From the NCBI RefSeq assembly GCF_028561755.1, contig NZ_JAQQTD010000002.1, positions 62,001-126,000 on the forward strand: a stretch of 64,000 bases of DNA, given 5' to 3'. Below the pieces are notes generated by a model. The model saw nothing but the letters and a program-made list of their open reading frames with translations, made no database searches and was not told where the DNA came from. Positions 24,892 to 34,339 of the stretch are shown here, piece after piece. The translations under genes were made by a program, and so were the position numbers. The stretch comes from Altibacter sp. HG106 (lineage in GTDB: Bacteria; Bacteroidota; Bacteroidia; Flavobacteriales; Flavobacteriaceae). Positions within the stretch are counted from its first letter, which is position 1; each line of letters begins with the position of its first letter.

Positions 24892-26855
24892 TGAAAAAGA
24901 AAAAAGTAAACTTACGTGACTTAGAACCAAAAGAACACCAAGGCGAGCACAGTCACGACGATGGCCATAACCATAGCAGTCCTGAACAGCTCTCTAATTT
25001 CAGAACCTATCTTCCAGCTATTTTCAGCTTTCTAATGCTGATAATCGGGATTGCAGTTGATTACTTTGACACCTTTCCGATTTTCGAGGGCTGGGTAAGA
25101 GTGGTTTGGTACACCGTTGCCTATATACCCGTCGGTTTTCCGGTAATAAGAGAAGGTTGGAAGAGTATCAAAAATGGTGATTTCTTTACGGAATTTTTCT
25201 TAATGTCCATAGCCACTTTAGGTGCATTTGCCATTGGCGAATATCCCGAAGGTGTAGCCGTAATGCTATTTTATGCTGTGGGCGAATTATTCCAGAATGC
25301 AGCGGTCAATCGGGCAAAAGGAAACATCAAAGCCTTACTTGATGTCCGTCCGAATGAGGCATTGGTACATCGTGATGGTGACTTTGTTTCAGTAAATCCC
25401 GAGACTGTTGAGATTGGCGAAAAGATACAAGTGCGTGTAGGCGAAAAAGTTCCGCTTGATGGTATTCTGCTTTCTGAAAAGGGCTCTTTTAATACTGCTG
25501 CCTTGACAGGCGAAAGCAAACCTGATACTATTGCTAAAGGCGATACCGTTTTTGCCGGAAGTATCAACCTTGATGGCGTAATCGAAATCGAGACTACTAA
25601 GGAATTTAAAGATAGTTCCATTGCACGAATTCTGGATATGGTGCAGAATGCAACCGCCAGAAAATCAAAGACCGAATTGTTCATCAGAAAATTTGCCCGG
25701 ATTTATACGCCTATCGTTGTATTCCTTGCCATCGGACTTACATTTCTACCTTACTTTTTTGTAGATGATTATGTGTTTAGGGATTGGCTATACCGTGCAT
25801 TGATATTCCTCGTGATTTCGTGTCCTTGTGCGCTGGTCATTTCGATTCCTCTCGGCTATTTCGGCGGTTTGGGTGCGGCATCGCGAAACGGTATTCTTTT
25901 TAAGGGTGCATCCTTTTTAGATGCAATGACTCAAGTGAACACAGTCGTAATGGACAAAACAGGAACTGTTACCAAAGGGGTTTTTAAAATCAAGGAAATC
26001 AATTCCATCACATTTGAGGAAGTCAAATTTATGAAGTATTTGATGGCGATGGAAGAACAATCTACCCATCCCATTGCAAAGGCAATACTGGAATATAAAG
26101 CGGACGGTGCGGATTATGAGGCAACCGATGTTTCAGAAATTGCAGGAAAAGGTTTAAAAGGAACAGTCAACGGAAAAACGGTGTTGGTAGGTAACAAGGC
26201 TTTGATGACCTCAAACAGCATAGAAGTTCCTTCGGAAACAGATGGTATCGTAGAATCAATCGTTATGGTATCCATTGATGGAAATTTTTCAGGTTATGTA
26301 ACTATTGCAGATGAACTAAAGGATGATGCACACCAAGCCATTAAACAAATTCGAGATTCAGGAATTTCAAAAATTATAATGCTATCAGGCGACAAGGACT
26401 CTATTACACAGCAAGTTGCAAAAGAGTTAAATATTGATTGGGCGAAAGGTGGATTGTTACCTGAAGATAAACTCAATGAAGTTGAAGAGCTCAAAAAGCA
26501 ACCCGAAACGAAAGTCGCATTTATCGGCGATGGTATCAACGATGCACCCGTTTTGGCAGCAAGTGGTGTAGGTATTGCGATGGGCGGTTTAGGAAGCGAT
26601 GTCGCCATCGAAACAGCCGATGTTATCATCCAAACCGACCAACCGAGCAAAATTGCAAGAGCGATTAAAATTGGTCGTTCAACGCGACGAATTGTCTGGC
26701 AGAATATTGCGCTTGCATTTGGGGTCAAGGTCATAGTCCTCATTCTCGGTGCAGGTGGATTAGCGACAATGTGGGAAGCTGTTTTTGCTGATGTGGGTGT
26801 TGCTTTATTGGCTATTCTCAATGCTGTTAGATTGCAGAAAATGAAGTGGAACTAA
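24891..26855 (+). CDS. Zn/Cd/Pb-type P1B ATPase (ZntA/CadA-like)
   Basis: 654 residues. Actuator TGES at 206-209, membrane metal motif CPC at 311-313 (ISCPCALVIS), phosphorylation motif DKTGT at 355-359, HP in THPIAKAIL, and GDGINDAPVL. The last helices hold EAVFADVGVALLAILNA; the Asp there is the P1B-2 signature for Zn/Cd/Pb. There is no HMA domain; instead a short His-rich N-terminus (HQGEHSHDDGHNHSS) may gather metal. It exports divalent soft metals from cytoplasm to periplasm, feeding the RND pump. Confidence 0.94.
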   Translation: MKKKKVNLRDLEPKEHQGEHSHDDGHNHSSPEQLSNFRTYLPAIFSFLMLIIGIAVDYFDTFPIFEGWVRVVWYTVAYIPVGFPVIREGWKSIKNGDFFTEFFLMSIATLGAFAIGEYPEGVAVMLFYAVGELFQNAAVNRAKGNIKALLDVRPNEALVHRDGDFVSVNPETVEIGEKIQVRVGEKVPLDGILLSEKGSFNTAALTGESKPDTIAKGDTVFAGSINLDGVIEIETTKEFKDSSIARILDMVQNATARKSKTELFIRKFARIYTPIVVFLAIGLTFLPYFFVDDYVFRDWLYRALIFLVISCPCALVISIPLGYFGGLGAASRNGILFKGASFLDAMTQVNTVVMDKTGTVTKGVFKIKEINSITFEEVKFMKYLMAMEEQSTHPIAKAILEYKADGADYEATDVSEIAGKGLKGTVNGKTVLVGNKALMTSNSIEVPSETDGIVESIVMVSIDGNFSGYVTIADELKDDAHQAIKQIRDSGISKIIMLSGDKDSITQQVAKELNIDWAKGGLLPEDKLNEVEELKKQPETKVAFIGDGINDAPVLAASGVGIAMGGLGSDVAIETADVIIQTDQPSKIARAIKIGRSTRRIVWQNIALAFGVKVIVLILGAGGLATMWEAVFADVGVALLAILNAVRLQKMKWN

Positions 26856-26918
26856 TTATTGTTCAAGTTATATTTTGACTTCAAGTCTTAAAACTCTAAA
26901 AATATACTCAAATTTCAT

Positions 26919-26926
26919 TAGTTTTG
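26919..26926 (+). promoter_or_regulatory. -7 box of a probably leaderless transcript
   Basis: TAGTTTTG fits TAnnTTTG and ends six bases before the ATG at 26933, so the transcript should begin within a few bases of the start codon. Confidence 0.6.
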
Positions 26927-26932
26927 TATTTG

Positions 26933-27373
26933 ATGCAAAAACCAAATAAAATAGCGGCATTCTTCTTTTTAGGCTTATTTAGTCTAATGATGCTGCATCA
27001 GGTTTTTCCACATTTGCATCATCAGCACGAGGAAACGCATTCCCATTCAGATATTGCACATACTGGCGAACACCATCATCACGATGACAGTTCTCACGAG
27101 AAAGAAGAATCCCCATACGGTTTCTTTGGATTCTTTATGGATATGCACGTTCATTCAACGGTTTCCAGCGATATTGTTGTACTTAAAAAGAATACTTTTG
27201 AGCAACAGACTATCGTAGATTACAATGTTGTAAAACCTACTTCTGATTTTCAAGAATTTTATGTCGTTGATAAAAGGCAAAACGCTAAGCCCCCAATTTA
27301 TCAGCCACCCAGTTATTATTTCAATCCTTACCTCTCATCCCTCGATTTACGGGGCCCACCATCTTTAGGTTAA
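26933..27373 (+). CDS. Small exported His-rich metal-binding protein
   Basis: 146 residues from the ATG at 26933 (MQKPNKIAAFFFLGLFSLMM); a TTG three codons upstream would lie in the promoter box. After the signal or anchor helix comes HHQHEETHSHSDIAHTG and EHHHHDDSSHEKEE, a strong metal-binding patch. The C-terminal part is polar and ends in a Pro-Tyr-rich tail (PPIYQPPSYYF, RGPPSLG). It lies 71 bases before the TolC-CusB-CusA operon and probably heads it. No named family is recognised; layout resembles the Cys-rich protein at 16974 and the HYC_CC_PP protein at 63126. Confidence 0.7.
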   Translation: MQKPNKIAAFFFLGLFSLMMLHQVFPHLHHQHEETHSHSDIAHTGEHHHHDDSSHEKEESPYGFFGFFMDMHVHSTVSSDIVVLKKNTFEQQTIVDYNVVKPTSDFQEFYVVDKRQNAKPPIYQPPSYYFNPYLSSLDLRGPPSLG

Positions 27374-27444
27374 TCATTTAGGAATACCTACCGCTACGGA
27401 AGGAATCCTCTTATACATTAAGATTAAACCTAAAATTTCAAACA

Positions 27445-28629
27445 ATGAATAAATACATCGTGTCCGCGATTTGCGGATGCCTGTTCTTTGCTAATGGTTT
27501 CTCACAGGATAAAAACATTGGGGAACTGCTTAACGAAATAGAACAGAACAACACAGAGTTAAAAGGCTATCAATCGTTCATTGAAAGCCAACAACTCGAA
27601 AACAAGAGCACCAATAATTTACCCGACCCACAGCTTTCAGGCTATTATTTGCCTTTTGGCGATAATGCAACGGGAAATTACACCGAATATGAAATATCGC
27701 AATCCTTCGAGTTTCCGACGGTTTATGGTTCCCGCAGTAAATGGAACGACTTAAAGTCGATACAACTGCAAACGTCCTATGATAAAAAACGACAGGAAGT
27801 TTTGCTGGAAGCAAAATCGGTATTGGTTGAACTCGTTTTCCTTCAAAAGCAGAAAGCCATTGAAACCGAAAGACGAACCCAAAGCAAACAGGTTTTTGAC
27901 CAGATTCAAGAGCTTTATGATAAAGAGCAAGTGGGTCTTTTGGATTTGAACAAGGCAAAAATCGCTTGGATTCAAGAGCAATTCGTTGTTCAACAGATTG
28001 AAAGCGAAATCCAAATTGTACTGGCCAAACTCAGAACATTGAACGGCGGGAATGCCATTGATGGTTTTACGGCAGGTATCGATTTGCCTATCGAAGTTGC
28101 TGCGGTCGAAACGCTTTGGCAAGAAAAATTGGCAAACGATCCTTCTTTACAAAGTTTAAAGGCTGCTGAAACAGCTTCGCGTCAAAAAGTAAAACTGGAA
28201 AAAAACAAGGTCTTGCCAAATGTGGCATTCGGTTACAATTATCAGGGTGTTAGTGGTAGCAATTATTCAGGTTTTTACGGTGGCCTTTCTATTCCGTTGT
28301 GGAACAGCAAGAACAAGGTAAAAGCGGCCGAGGCCGATTATGAATATCAGCAATCGAATACTCAAGTCATTACCGCTTCGCTGTATGCCCAATTTCAAGA
28401 AACATACAATCGATACGAATTGATGCTCGAAAAATACAATGAGTATCTAACCACAATGGGCAACTTAAACAGCGAACAACTGCTTTTTAAGGCCTATATG
28501 TTGGGCGAATATTCGTTTATGAATTACTATGTAGAGCTTCAGTTTTACCGAAATGCATCAGACAGAATGTTGCAGATGGAAAAGGAAATACAATTACTTC
28601 AGGCACGATTATTAAGACATCAATTATAA
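27445..28629 (+). CDS. TolC family outer-membrane efflux protein (CusC-like)
   Basis: 394 residues. A signal peptide (MNKYIVSAICGCLFFANGFS) precedes the two structural repeats of the TolC fold, both rich in long amphipathic helices with heptads; FYGGLSIPLWNSKNKVKAAEADY marks the second repeat. It is somewhat shorter than proteobacterial CusC (about 440). It should form the trimeric outer-membrane duct for the adaptor and pump encoded downstream, in contrast to the first RND system where the channel is fused to the pump. Confidence 0.9.
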   Translation: MNKYIVSAICGCLFFANGFSQDKNIGELLNEIEQNNTELKGYQSFIESQQLENKSTNNLPDPQLSGYYLPFGDNATGNYTEYEISQSFEFPTVYGSRSKWNDLKSIQLQTSYDKKRQEVLLEAKSVLVELVFLQKQKAIETERRTQSKQVFDQIQELYDKEQVGLLDLNKAKIAWIQEQFVVQQIESEIQIVLAKLRTLNGGNAIDGFTAGIDLPIEVAAVETLWQEKLANDPSLQSLKAAETASRQKVKLEKNKVLPNVAFGYNYQGVSGSNYSGFYGGLSIPLWNSKNKVKAAEADYEYQQSNTQVITASLYAQFQETYNRYELMLEKYNEYLTTMGNLNSEQLLFKAYMLGEYSFMNYYVELQFYRNASDRMLQMEKEIQLLQARLLRHQL

Positions 28630-28689
28630 ACTATAAAACATACAACTATGAAATCGAAGATTCACGAATACCAAAACAAATATTTGGCA

Positions 28690-28983
28690 ATGAGTAAAAT
28701 TTCAAAAACAATATTCGCAATAGCAATCGCATCAACTTTTTTGGTAACCTCTTGTAGGGAAACAAAAAAAGAGAGTACAGATGACCACGGTCACGAACAC
28801 AATGAAGACGGAAGCCATATGCACGAGGAAGACATAGAACAGGAAGAATTTGAAGTAGGAAAAGATGCTTTGGAACAAAAGACAGACGAACACGGTCACG
28901 ACCACGATTCGGACGGTAACCATTCAGATGATGATTCTGACACCCACAAACACGATGATGGGTCAGAACACCACGACCATTAA
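28690..28983 (+). CDS. Small His/Asp-rich lipoprotein
   Basis: 97 residues from the ATG at 28690 (MSKISKTIFAIAIASTFLVTSC, a clean lipoprotein signal); an in-frame ATG 14 codons earlier (28648) is possible but adds an odd polar extension. Almost the whole mature part is His and acidic residues: DDHGHEHNEDGSHMHEE, then EHGHDHDSDGNHSDDDS and HKHDDGSEHHDH. This is a high-capacity metal-binding periplasmic lipoprotein, no conserved domain. Sits between the TolC and CusB genes of the same operon; likely a metal sponge or a chaperone for the adaptor, whose own N-terminus has a similar HAHNADGSH segment. Confidence 0.78.
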   Translation: MSKISKTIFAIAIASTFLVTSCRETKKESTDDHGHEHNEDGSHMHEEDIEQEEFEVGKDALEQKTDEHGHDHDSDGNHSDDDSDTHKHDDGSEHHDH

Positions 28984-29003
28984 AAATCAAAAACATACGA
29001 AAG

Positions 29004-30506
29004 ATGAAATATATAATAATTGTGCTCGCCTTTTTGGCAATGTCCTGTAATAACAAGGCAGAAGATGCACACGCACATAATGCAGATGGTAGTCACGTGG
29101 GCGAAGAAATTCCACGATTGAGCCATACTATCTGGACGGATAAAACAGAACTCTTTGTTGAGTTTCCTGCGCTTATAGTAGGTAACGGAAGCAAATTCGC
29201 AGCCCACTTTACGGTTTTGGATAATCACCAGCCCGTTCGTGAAGGTTCTGTAACGGTCAGTTTAATAAAAGATGGAAAAGGAATCAGAAATATGGTAGAT
29301 GCACCGTCATCACCAGGTATTTTTTCGCCTGCCATACAACCGAAAGAAGCTGGAAACTATCAATTGGTTTTTGAATTGACAACACCAGAATATTCAGATA
29401 AAATTTCCATTGATGATGTAGTCGTATATGCCACTACGGATGAAGCCATAAAAGCTTTAGGTACGGAAGAAGAAGATGAGGCCATCTCGTTTTTAAAGGA
29501 ACAAGCTTGGAAAATCGATTTTCAGACTGCGCCTGTAATTTCAGGTAAAATCTACGATGTTATCAATACGTCTGGTGTTTGGATGCCATCGCCAGGTTCT
29601 ACAAAGTCCTTGGCGGCAAAATCCAATGGTGTGGTAGATTTTAAAGTTAATAACCTAACCGAAGGTACAGCGGTAAAACAGGGTCAGTTGTTGATGAGCT
29701 TGAACAGTCAAGGTTTGGCATCCAATAATTTAAGTACGGATATCGCTTCCGCGAAAGCGACATTCCAACAGGCCAAATCGGAATATGAAAGGAAGAAAGA
29801 GCTATACGAATCCAAAATAGTCCCGAAATCTGAATTTGAAAAAGTAGAGAGCAGTTTCGAGATAGCCAAATCCAACTATCAATCATTGGTGTCTGGTGTC
29901 TCGGGCGGAAGCAAACAAATCCGCGCCCCTTTTGATGGCTTTATCAAATCCATAACAGTTTCAAATGGCGATTACGTAGAACAAGGCGTTGCGCTTGTGA
30001 CCGTTGGAACGCATCAATCCAGAGTTTTAAAAGCGCAGTTAGCACCCAACTACGGACTTACGATGGGTAATGTACAAGGTATATGGTATCAGGATAATGA
30101 TAACCTTTGGAAAGACGCAACTGATGCCGAGGGCAAAATCCTTTCGATTGGAAAGGACGTGGAACGTGAAAACCCTTTGATTTCTGTTTTTGCAGAAGTC
30201 AATGCCACCGTCGATATGCCAATAGGAAGTCTAACACCTGTTCAGATAGCGATGGGAAATGCCACCCAAAATACAATGATACCTGTAAATGCCTTATTGG
30301 AAGACTATGGAAGCTATTCCGTTATCGTTCAACTATCAGGCGAAAGTTTTGAAAGACGACCTGTTAAGATTGGAAAGCGCAATGGCGAAAATGTAGAGAT
30401 ACTGGAAGGTCTGCAAGTTGGCGAAGTGGTGGTAACTACAGGAGCATATCAAGTTAAAATGGCTTCAATGTCAGGTTCAACACCTGCACACGGTCACGAA
30501 CATTAA
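29004..30506 (+). CDS. Efflux RND periplasmic adaptor lipoprotein (CusB-like)
   Basis: 500 residues. Lipoprotein signal MKYIIIVLAFLAMSC, then a His-containing linker (AHAHNADGSH) and an extra N-terminal beta domain (about 35-150; HFTVLDNHQPVREGSVTVSL), making it longer than the first adaptor (398). The core has the lipoyl halves around 215-240 and 310-335 (IRAPFDGFIKSITVSNGDYV), a helical hairpin (about 240-290) and a membrane-proximal domain. It ends HGHEH. Metal specificity is unclear; Cu/Ag or Zn are both possible. A pump gene follows 12 bases later. Confidence 0.92.
   Translation: MKYIIIVLAFLAMSCNNKAEDAHAHNADGSHVGEEIPRLSHTIWTDKTELFVEFPALIVGNGSKFAAHFTVLDNHQPVREGSVTVSLIKDGKGIRNMVDAPSSPGIFSPAIQPKEAGNYQLVFELTTPEYSDKISIDDVVVYATTDEAIKALGTEEEDEAISFLKEQAWKIDFQTAPVISGKIYDVINTSGVWMPSPGSTKSLAAKSNGVVDFKVNNLTEGTAVKQGQLLMSLNSQGLASNNLSTDIASAKATFQQAKSEYERKKELYESKIVPKSEFEKVESSFEIAKSNYQSLVSGVSGGSKQIRAPFDGFIKSITVSNGDYVEQGVALVTVGTHQSRVLKAQLAPNYGLTMGNVQGIWYQDNDNLWKDATDAEGKILSIGKDVERENPLISVFAEVNATVDMPIGSLTPVQIAMGNATQNTMIPVNALLEDYGSYSVIVQLSGESFERRPVKIGKRNGENVEILEGLQVGEVVVTTGAYQVKMASMSGSTPAHGHEH
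29744..29759. repeat. Near-palindrome CGCTTCCGCGAAAGCG
   Basis: One mismatch from CGCTTTCGCGAAAGCG; member of the scattered family described at 20639. Confidence 0.65.
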
Positions 30507-30518
30507 AAACGAAGAGAA

Positions 30519-33500
30519 ATGTTAAACAAAATATTATCAATTTCACTTCAAAATAGATTGCTCATACTATTGGGAGCGGTCGCATTGAGTGTGTTGGGCG
30601 TATATTATGCACGTACAATGAACGTCGATGTATTCCCAGACCTTACAGCGCCCACGGTAACAATTCTTACCGAAGCGCACGGAATGGAATCTGAAGAAGT
30701 AGAAAAATTAGTGACCTATCAACTGGAAACTGCCTTAAACGGTTCGCCCAATGTGAGACGAATCCGTTCGTCATCGGCAGCAGGTGTTTCCATTGTTTGG
30801 GTAGAATTTGAGTGGGGAACCGATATTTATCGGGCACGACAAATTGTAAGTGAACGCATCCCGATGGTACGGGAAAATTTACCCGAAGGCATCGGTGCAC
30901 CAACAATGGCACCTATTTCATCCATTATGGGCGAAATAATGCTCTTGGGAGTGACATCGGATAGCCTTTCACCAATGGAACTGCGAACCTTGTCCGACTG
31001 GACCATCAGACCTCGTATAAAAGCCATTGGCGGTATTGCAAACGTGGTGGTCATTGGTGGCGATTACAAACAATACCAAGTATTTGCCAATCCCGAAAAG
31101 ATGAAGTATTACGATGTGAGCCTATCAGAATTGGTAGAACACGTTAAGGAAGCAAATCAAAATGCGCCTGGCGGTATCATTAACCAATATGGCAATCAGT
31201 ATATCATTAAGGGAAGCGGTAGAGCCTACGCGTTGGAAGATTTGCAAGAAGCCGTTCTTAAGGAAGTGAATGGTCAAACCATCAAGATAAAAGACGTTGC
31301 AACCGTACAAATTGGTGAAGCTGATAAAATTGGCGATGGTTCATTAAATGCAAAACCCGCTGTGATTCTGACTATTTCAAAACAACCCGATGTGAATACC
31401 TTGGAGTTGACAGACCGCTTGGACGAAGCCATTGCAGATTTAGAAACTACCTTGCCAAAAGGTGTCAACATCAAAAGCCAAATCTTTAGACAGTCCGATT
31501 TCATAGATGCTTCTATTAGTAATCTAAATATGACTCTTTTAGAAGGTGCGTTTTTTGTAATGATTATCCTGTTCATCTTTTTAATGAACTGGAGGACTAC
31601 TGTTATTTCCTTGCTGGCTATCCCTATTTCATTATTGGTTTCCATCATCATATTAAAATGGCTGGGTTACACCATAAATACAATGAGTTTGGGCGGTATG
31701 GCCATTGCCATTGGTGCATTGGTGGACGATGCAATTATTGATGTAGAAAATGTGTATAAACGCTTGCGCGAAAATATCAGAAAACCAAAAGCGGAACGGG
31801 AATCGACAATAAAAGTAGTACGTGATGCTTCAGTAGAAATAAGAAGTTCCATCATTATTGCGACCTTGATTATCATCGTATCATTTGTTCCCTTGTTCTT
31901 TTTAAGCGGAATGGAAGGACGTTTGTTGCAACCGCTGGGAATAGCCTTTGTAACATCTGTATTGACCTCATTGATTGTTGCCGTGACGGTAACGCCTATT
32001 TTGTGTTCTTATTTATTGGACAATGAGAAGCTTCTAAACAAACAAGCTGATGGTACAAAAGTAGAGCGTTGGTTGCAGAAACATTATGGCAACCTTTTGG
32101 AGCGAGCGACTAAAATACCTAAAACCATTATAGGCGTAACTGTCATTGCATTTGTATTAAGTCTTCTGGTTGTAACGCAATTGGGAAGAAGTTTCCTGCC
32201 GGAATTTAATGAAGGTTCATTGGTAATTAGCGTGGTTGGTCCACCGGGAATGTCTTTGGAAGAAAGTAATAAGACTGGAAAGTTAATAGAGACCATTTTA
32301 TTGGATATGCCCGAAGTAGAGGTCGTTACCCGAAGACAAGGACGTGCCGAATTGGACGAACACGCGCAAGGTGTCAATGCTTCGGAAATTGATGTGCCCT
32401 TTGTTCTCGAAGACAAAACCAAAGAAGAATTCTTTGAAGAAGTCCGAAATAAATTGAGCATCGCACCTGGTGTTAATATCACATTAGGACAACCCATCGC
32501 ACACCGTATTGACCATATGCTTTCGGGTACACGTGCCAATATTGCCATAAAGATATTTGGTTCCGATTTACAACGTTTGTTTGAAGTTGGTAAAAGTGTA
32601 GAACAGAACATCAAAAATATTGATGGACTGGCAGATGTTGCGGTTGACCAGCAAATTGAAGTGCCTCAAATTCGTATTAAACCCAAACGTCAGATTCTCT
32701 CGGCGTATGGAATGACGGTCGGTAATTTGATGGAACAGGTAGATATCGCTTTTGCAGGAGAGGAAGCGGGCGAGATTTATGAAGGACAGCAGTATTTCGA
32801 TTTGATAGTACGCTATGAAAAACCATTTCGGGACAATATTGAGAACATCAATAAAACCCTAATCAGTTTACCGAATGGTGGACAAACTACATTGGGCGAA
32901 TTGGCAACCGTACAATCGGTAAGCAGTCCAAATACCATCAATCGGGAAGATGTGCAACGAAAGATTGTGGTAGCCGCCAATGTACAGGGCAGGGATTTGC
33001 GTGGTGCGGTAAACGAAATAAAGGAAGTTGTGGCCAATAACGTGAATATGCCAGAAGGCTACCGTGTGCAATATGGTGGACAGTTTGAAAGTGAATCCAA
33101 AGCATCACAGCTTCTCTTGATAACGGCCATCATCGCCATAGCTGTCATTTTCTTGTTATTGTATTATGAATTCAAGGACGTAAAACTGGCGTTCGTAGTG
33201 TTGATTAATTTACCTCTGGCATTAATTGGCGGCATCTTAATTGTCTATTTCACATCAGGCATCATCAGCATAGCTGCGACCATTGGATTTATTAGTCTTT
33301 TTGGGATAGCAACACGTAACGGTATTTTATTGGTTTCTCGTTATGAAGATTTGCGAAAAGAAGGAATCCAAGGATTTCAATTGATAAAAAAAGGTGCATT
33401 GGATAGATTGAATCCCATATTAATGACTGCCTTTACCACAGGTCTGGCTTTGATACCATTGGCCTTAAAAGGTGGCGAACCTGGTAGTGAGATACAAAGT

Positions 33501-33602
33501 CCTATGGCAGTTGTTATTTTAGGAGGATTGTTATCGGCTACTATTTTGAACTTGGTGGTAATTCCTTGTGTATATCAGTTGGTTCTGAAAAGGGAAAAAT
33601 AG
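30519..33602 (+). CDS. CusA/CzcA family heavy-metal RND pump
   Basis: 1027 residues, the usual length of a stand-alone HME-RND pump, without a TolC fusion. First helix about 12-30, two large periplasmic loops, helices 2-6 from about 340 and 8-12 from about 870. The TM4 proton-relay motif is GALVDDAIIDVENVYKRL with D403, D404 and E410, unlike the DFG type of the first pump and nearer the CusA-like and HME4-like groups. So the two RND systems here should differ in substrate. Part of the operon 27445-33602; a strong terminator follows. Confidence 0.93.
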   Translation: MLNKILSISLQNRLLILLGAVALSVLGVYYARTMNVDVFPDLTAPTVTILTEAHGMESEEVEKLVTYQLETALNGSPNVRRIRSSSAAGVSIVWVEFEWGTDIYRARQIVSERIPMVRENLPEGIGAPTMAPISSIMGEIMLLGVTSDSLSPMELRTLSDWTIRPRIKAIGGIANVVVIGGDYKQYQVFANPEKMKYYDVSLSELVEHVKEANQNAPGGIINQYGNQYIIKGSGRAYALEDLQEAVLKEVNGQTIKIKDVATVQIGEADKIGDGSLNAKPAVILTISKQPDVNTLELTDRLDEAIADLETTLPKGVNIKSQIFRQSDFIDASISNLNMTLLEGAFFVMIILFIFLMNWRTTVISLLAIPISLLVSIIILKWLGYTINTMSLGGMAIAIGALVDDAIIDVENVYKRLRENIRKPKAERESTIKVVRDASVEIRSSIIIATLIIIVSFVPLFFLSGMEGRLLQPLGIAFVTSVLTSLIVAVTVTPILCSYLLDNEKLLNKQADGTKVERWLQKHYGNLLERATKIPKTIIGVTVIAFVLSLLVVTQLGRSFLPEFNEGSLVISVVGPPGMSLEESNKTGKLIETILLDMPEVEVVTRRQGRAELDEHAQGVNASEIDVPFVLEDKTKEEFFEEVRNKLSIAPGVNITLGQPIAHRIDHMLSGTRANIAIKIFGSDLQRLFEVGKSVEQNIKNIDGLADVAVDQQIEVPQIRIKPKRQILSAYGMTVGNLMEQVDIAFAGEEAGEIYEGQQYFDLIVRYEKPFRDNIENINKTLISLPNGGQTTLGELATVQSVSSPNTINREDVQRKIVVAANVQGRDLRGAVNEIKEVVANNVNMPEGYRVQYGGQFESESKASQLLLITAIIAIAVIFLLLYYEFKDVKLAFVVLINLPLALIGGILIVYFTSGIISIAATIGFISLFGIATRNGILLVSRYEDLRKEGIQGFQLIKKGALDRLNPILMTAFTTGLALIPLALKGGEPGSEIQSPMAVVILGGLLSATILNLVVIPCVYQLVLKREK

Positions 33603-33618
33603 CAAACGAATTACAATT

Positions 33619-33652
33619 AAAAACCTTCTTACTATGGTAGGAAGGTTTTTTT
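33619..33652 (+). terminator. Terminator of the TolC-CusB-CusA operon
   Basis: AAAAACCTTCTTAC-TATG-GTAGGAAGGTTTTTTT makes a long stem with one G-T pair and a closing T run. Confidence 0.92.
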
Positions 33653-33910
33653 ATGCATTAATTTTATAATCCCACTCAGCACATTCCCCTACATTCCGTG
33701 AAAAGAGCTTCATTACAAAGGTCTTGGACACAATCCCCAATTTCAGTTTTCCATTCCGTTAACCCTTCCCGTCCCGAAACTTCGGGACTGGGAAGGAACA
33801 CTACATTTCCGTACCAAAATCGTGAATTAATTTCGCTTGAAACCCGTCTTATTTTTCACAAAGTCTATTTGTTTTTTAATTCAGTTATATTGTGTGAAAA
33901 TTTAGCTTAA
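33653..33910. other. Gene-free junction with a long inverted repeat
   Basis: No credible gene. At 33764-33796, CCTTCCCGTCCCGAA pairs with TTCGGGACTGGGAAGG around a two-base loop with one bulged base. It is not followed by T and is GC-richer than its surroundings. Confidence 0.6.
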
Positions 33911-34321
33911 ATGGAAAAACTAACGGAAAATAAAACCATTGAATTACTGATGCCTCATTTGGTTCAACAAGGCTATGAGATAGAGAGTTATTGCTTGGGC
34001 CAAACGAGAGGATATGATATTGTAGCTGTAAAGAATGGCCAAAAATTATTAATTGAGGTAAAAGGTGCAAAAGCACATAAGGATTTGCCTACGAAGCGAC
34101 GAGATTATTTCAACTCTGGACAGATTAAAACTCATTTGGGTAAAGCAATTATTAAATGCTTAGAAACCAAAGTTGCGTTCCCAAATGCAAAAATTGCCAT
34201 TGCACATCCTGAGGATGAACAAATAAGAAAAGCAATAGCCAGTATTATTCCAGAGCTCAATAAGATAGGTATACAACATTATTGGGTTAATGCTAATGGA
34301 ACGGTAACCCTTGAAAAATAA
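33911..34321 (+). CDS. PD-(D/E)XK nuclease-like protein
   Basis: 136 residues. The core GYDIVAVKNGQKLLIEVKG gives the PD-(D/E)XK pattern with D36, E49 and K51 on consecutive strands; an acidic residue earlier (E6 or E11) could complete the site. No DNA-binding or translocase domain is attached. It begins a short run of unlinked-looking accessory genes and is followed after 18 bases by an HhH-GPD-like gene on the same strand. It is likely a DNA endonuclease of a defence or repair module. It could equally be a solitary restriction-like remnant, but all active-site residues are intact. Confidence 0.75.
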   Translation: MEKLTENKTIELLMPHLVQQGYEIESYCLGQTRGYDIVAVKNGQKLLIEVKGAKAHKDLPTKRRDYFNSGQIKTHLGKAIIKCLETKVAFPNAKIAIAHPEDEQIRKAIASIIPELNKIGIQHYWVNANGTVTLEK

Positions 34322-34339
34322 TTGATTTTGAATACAACA

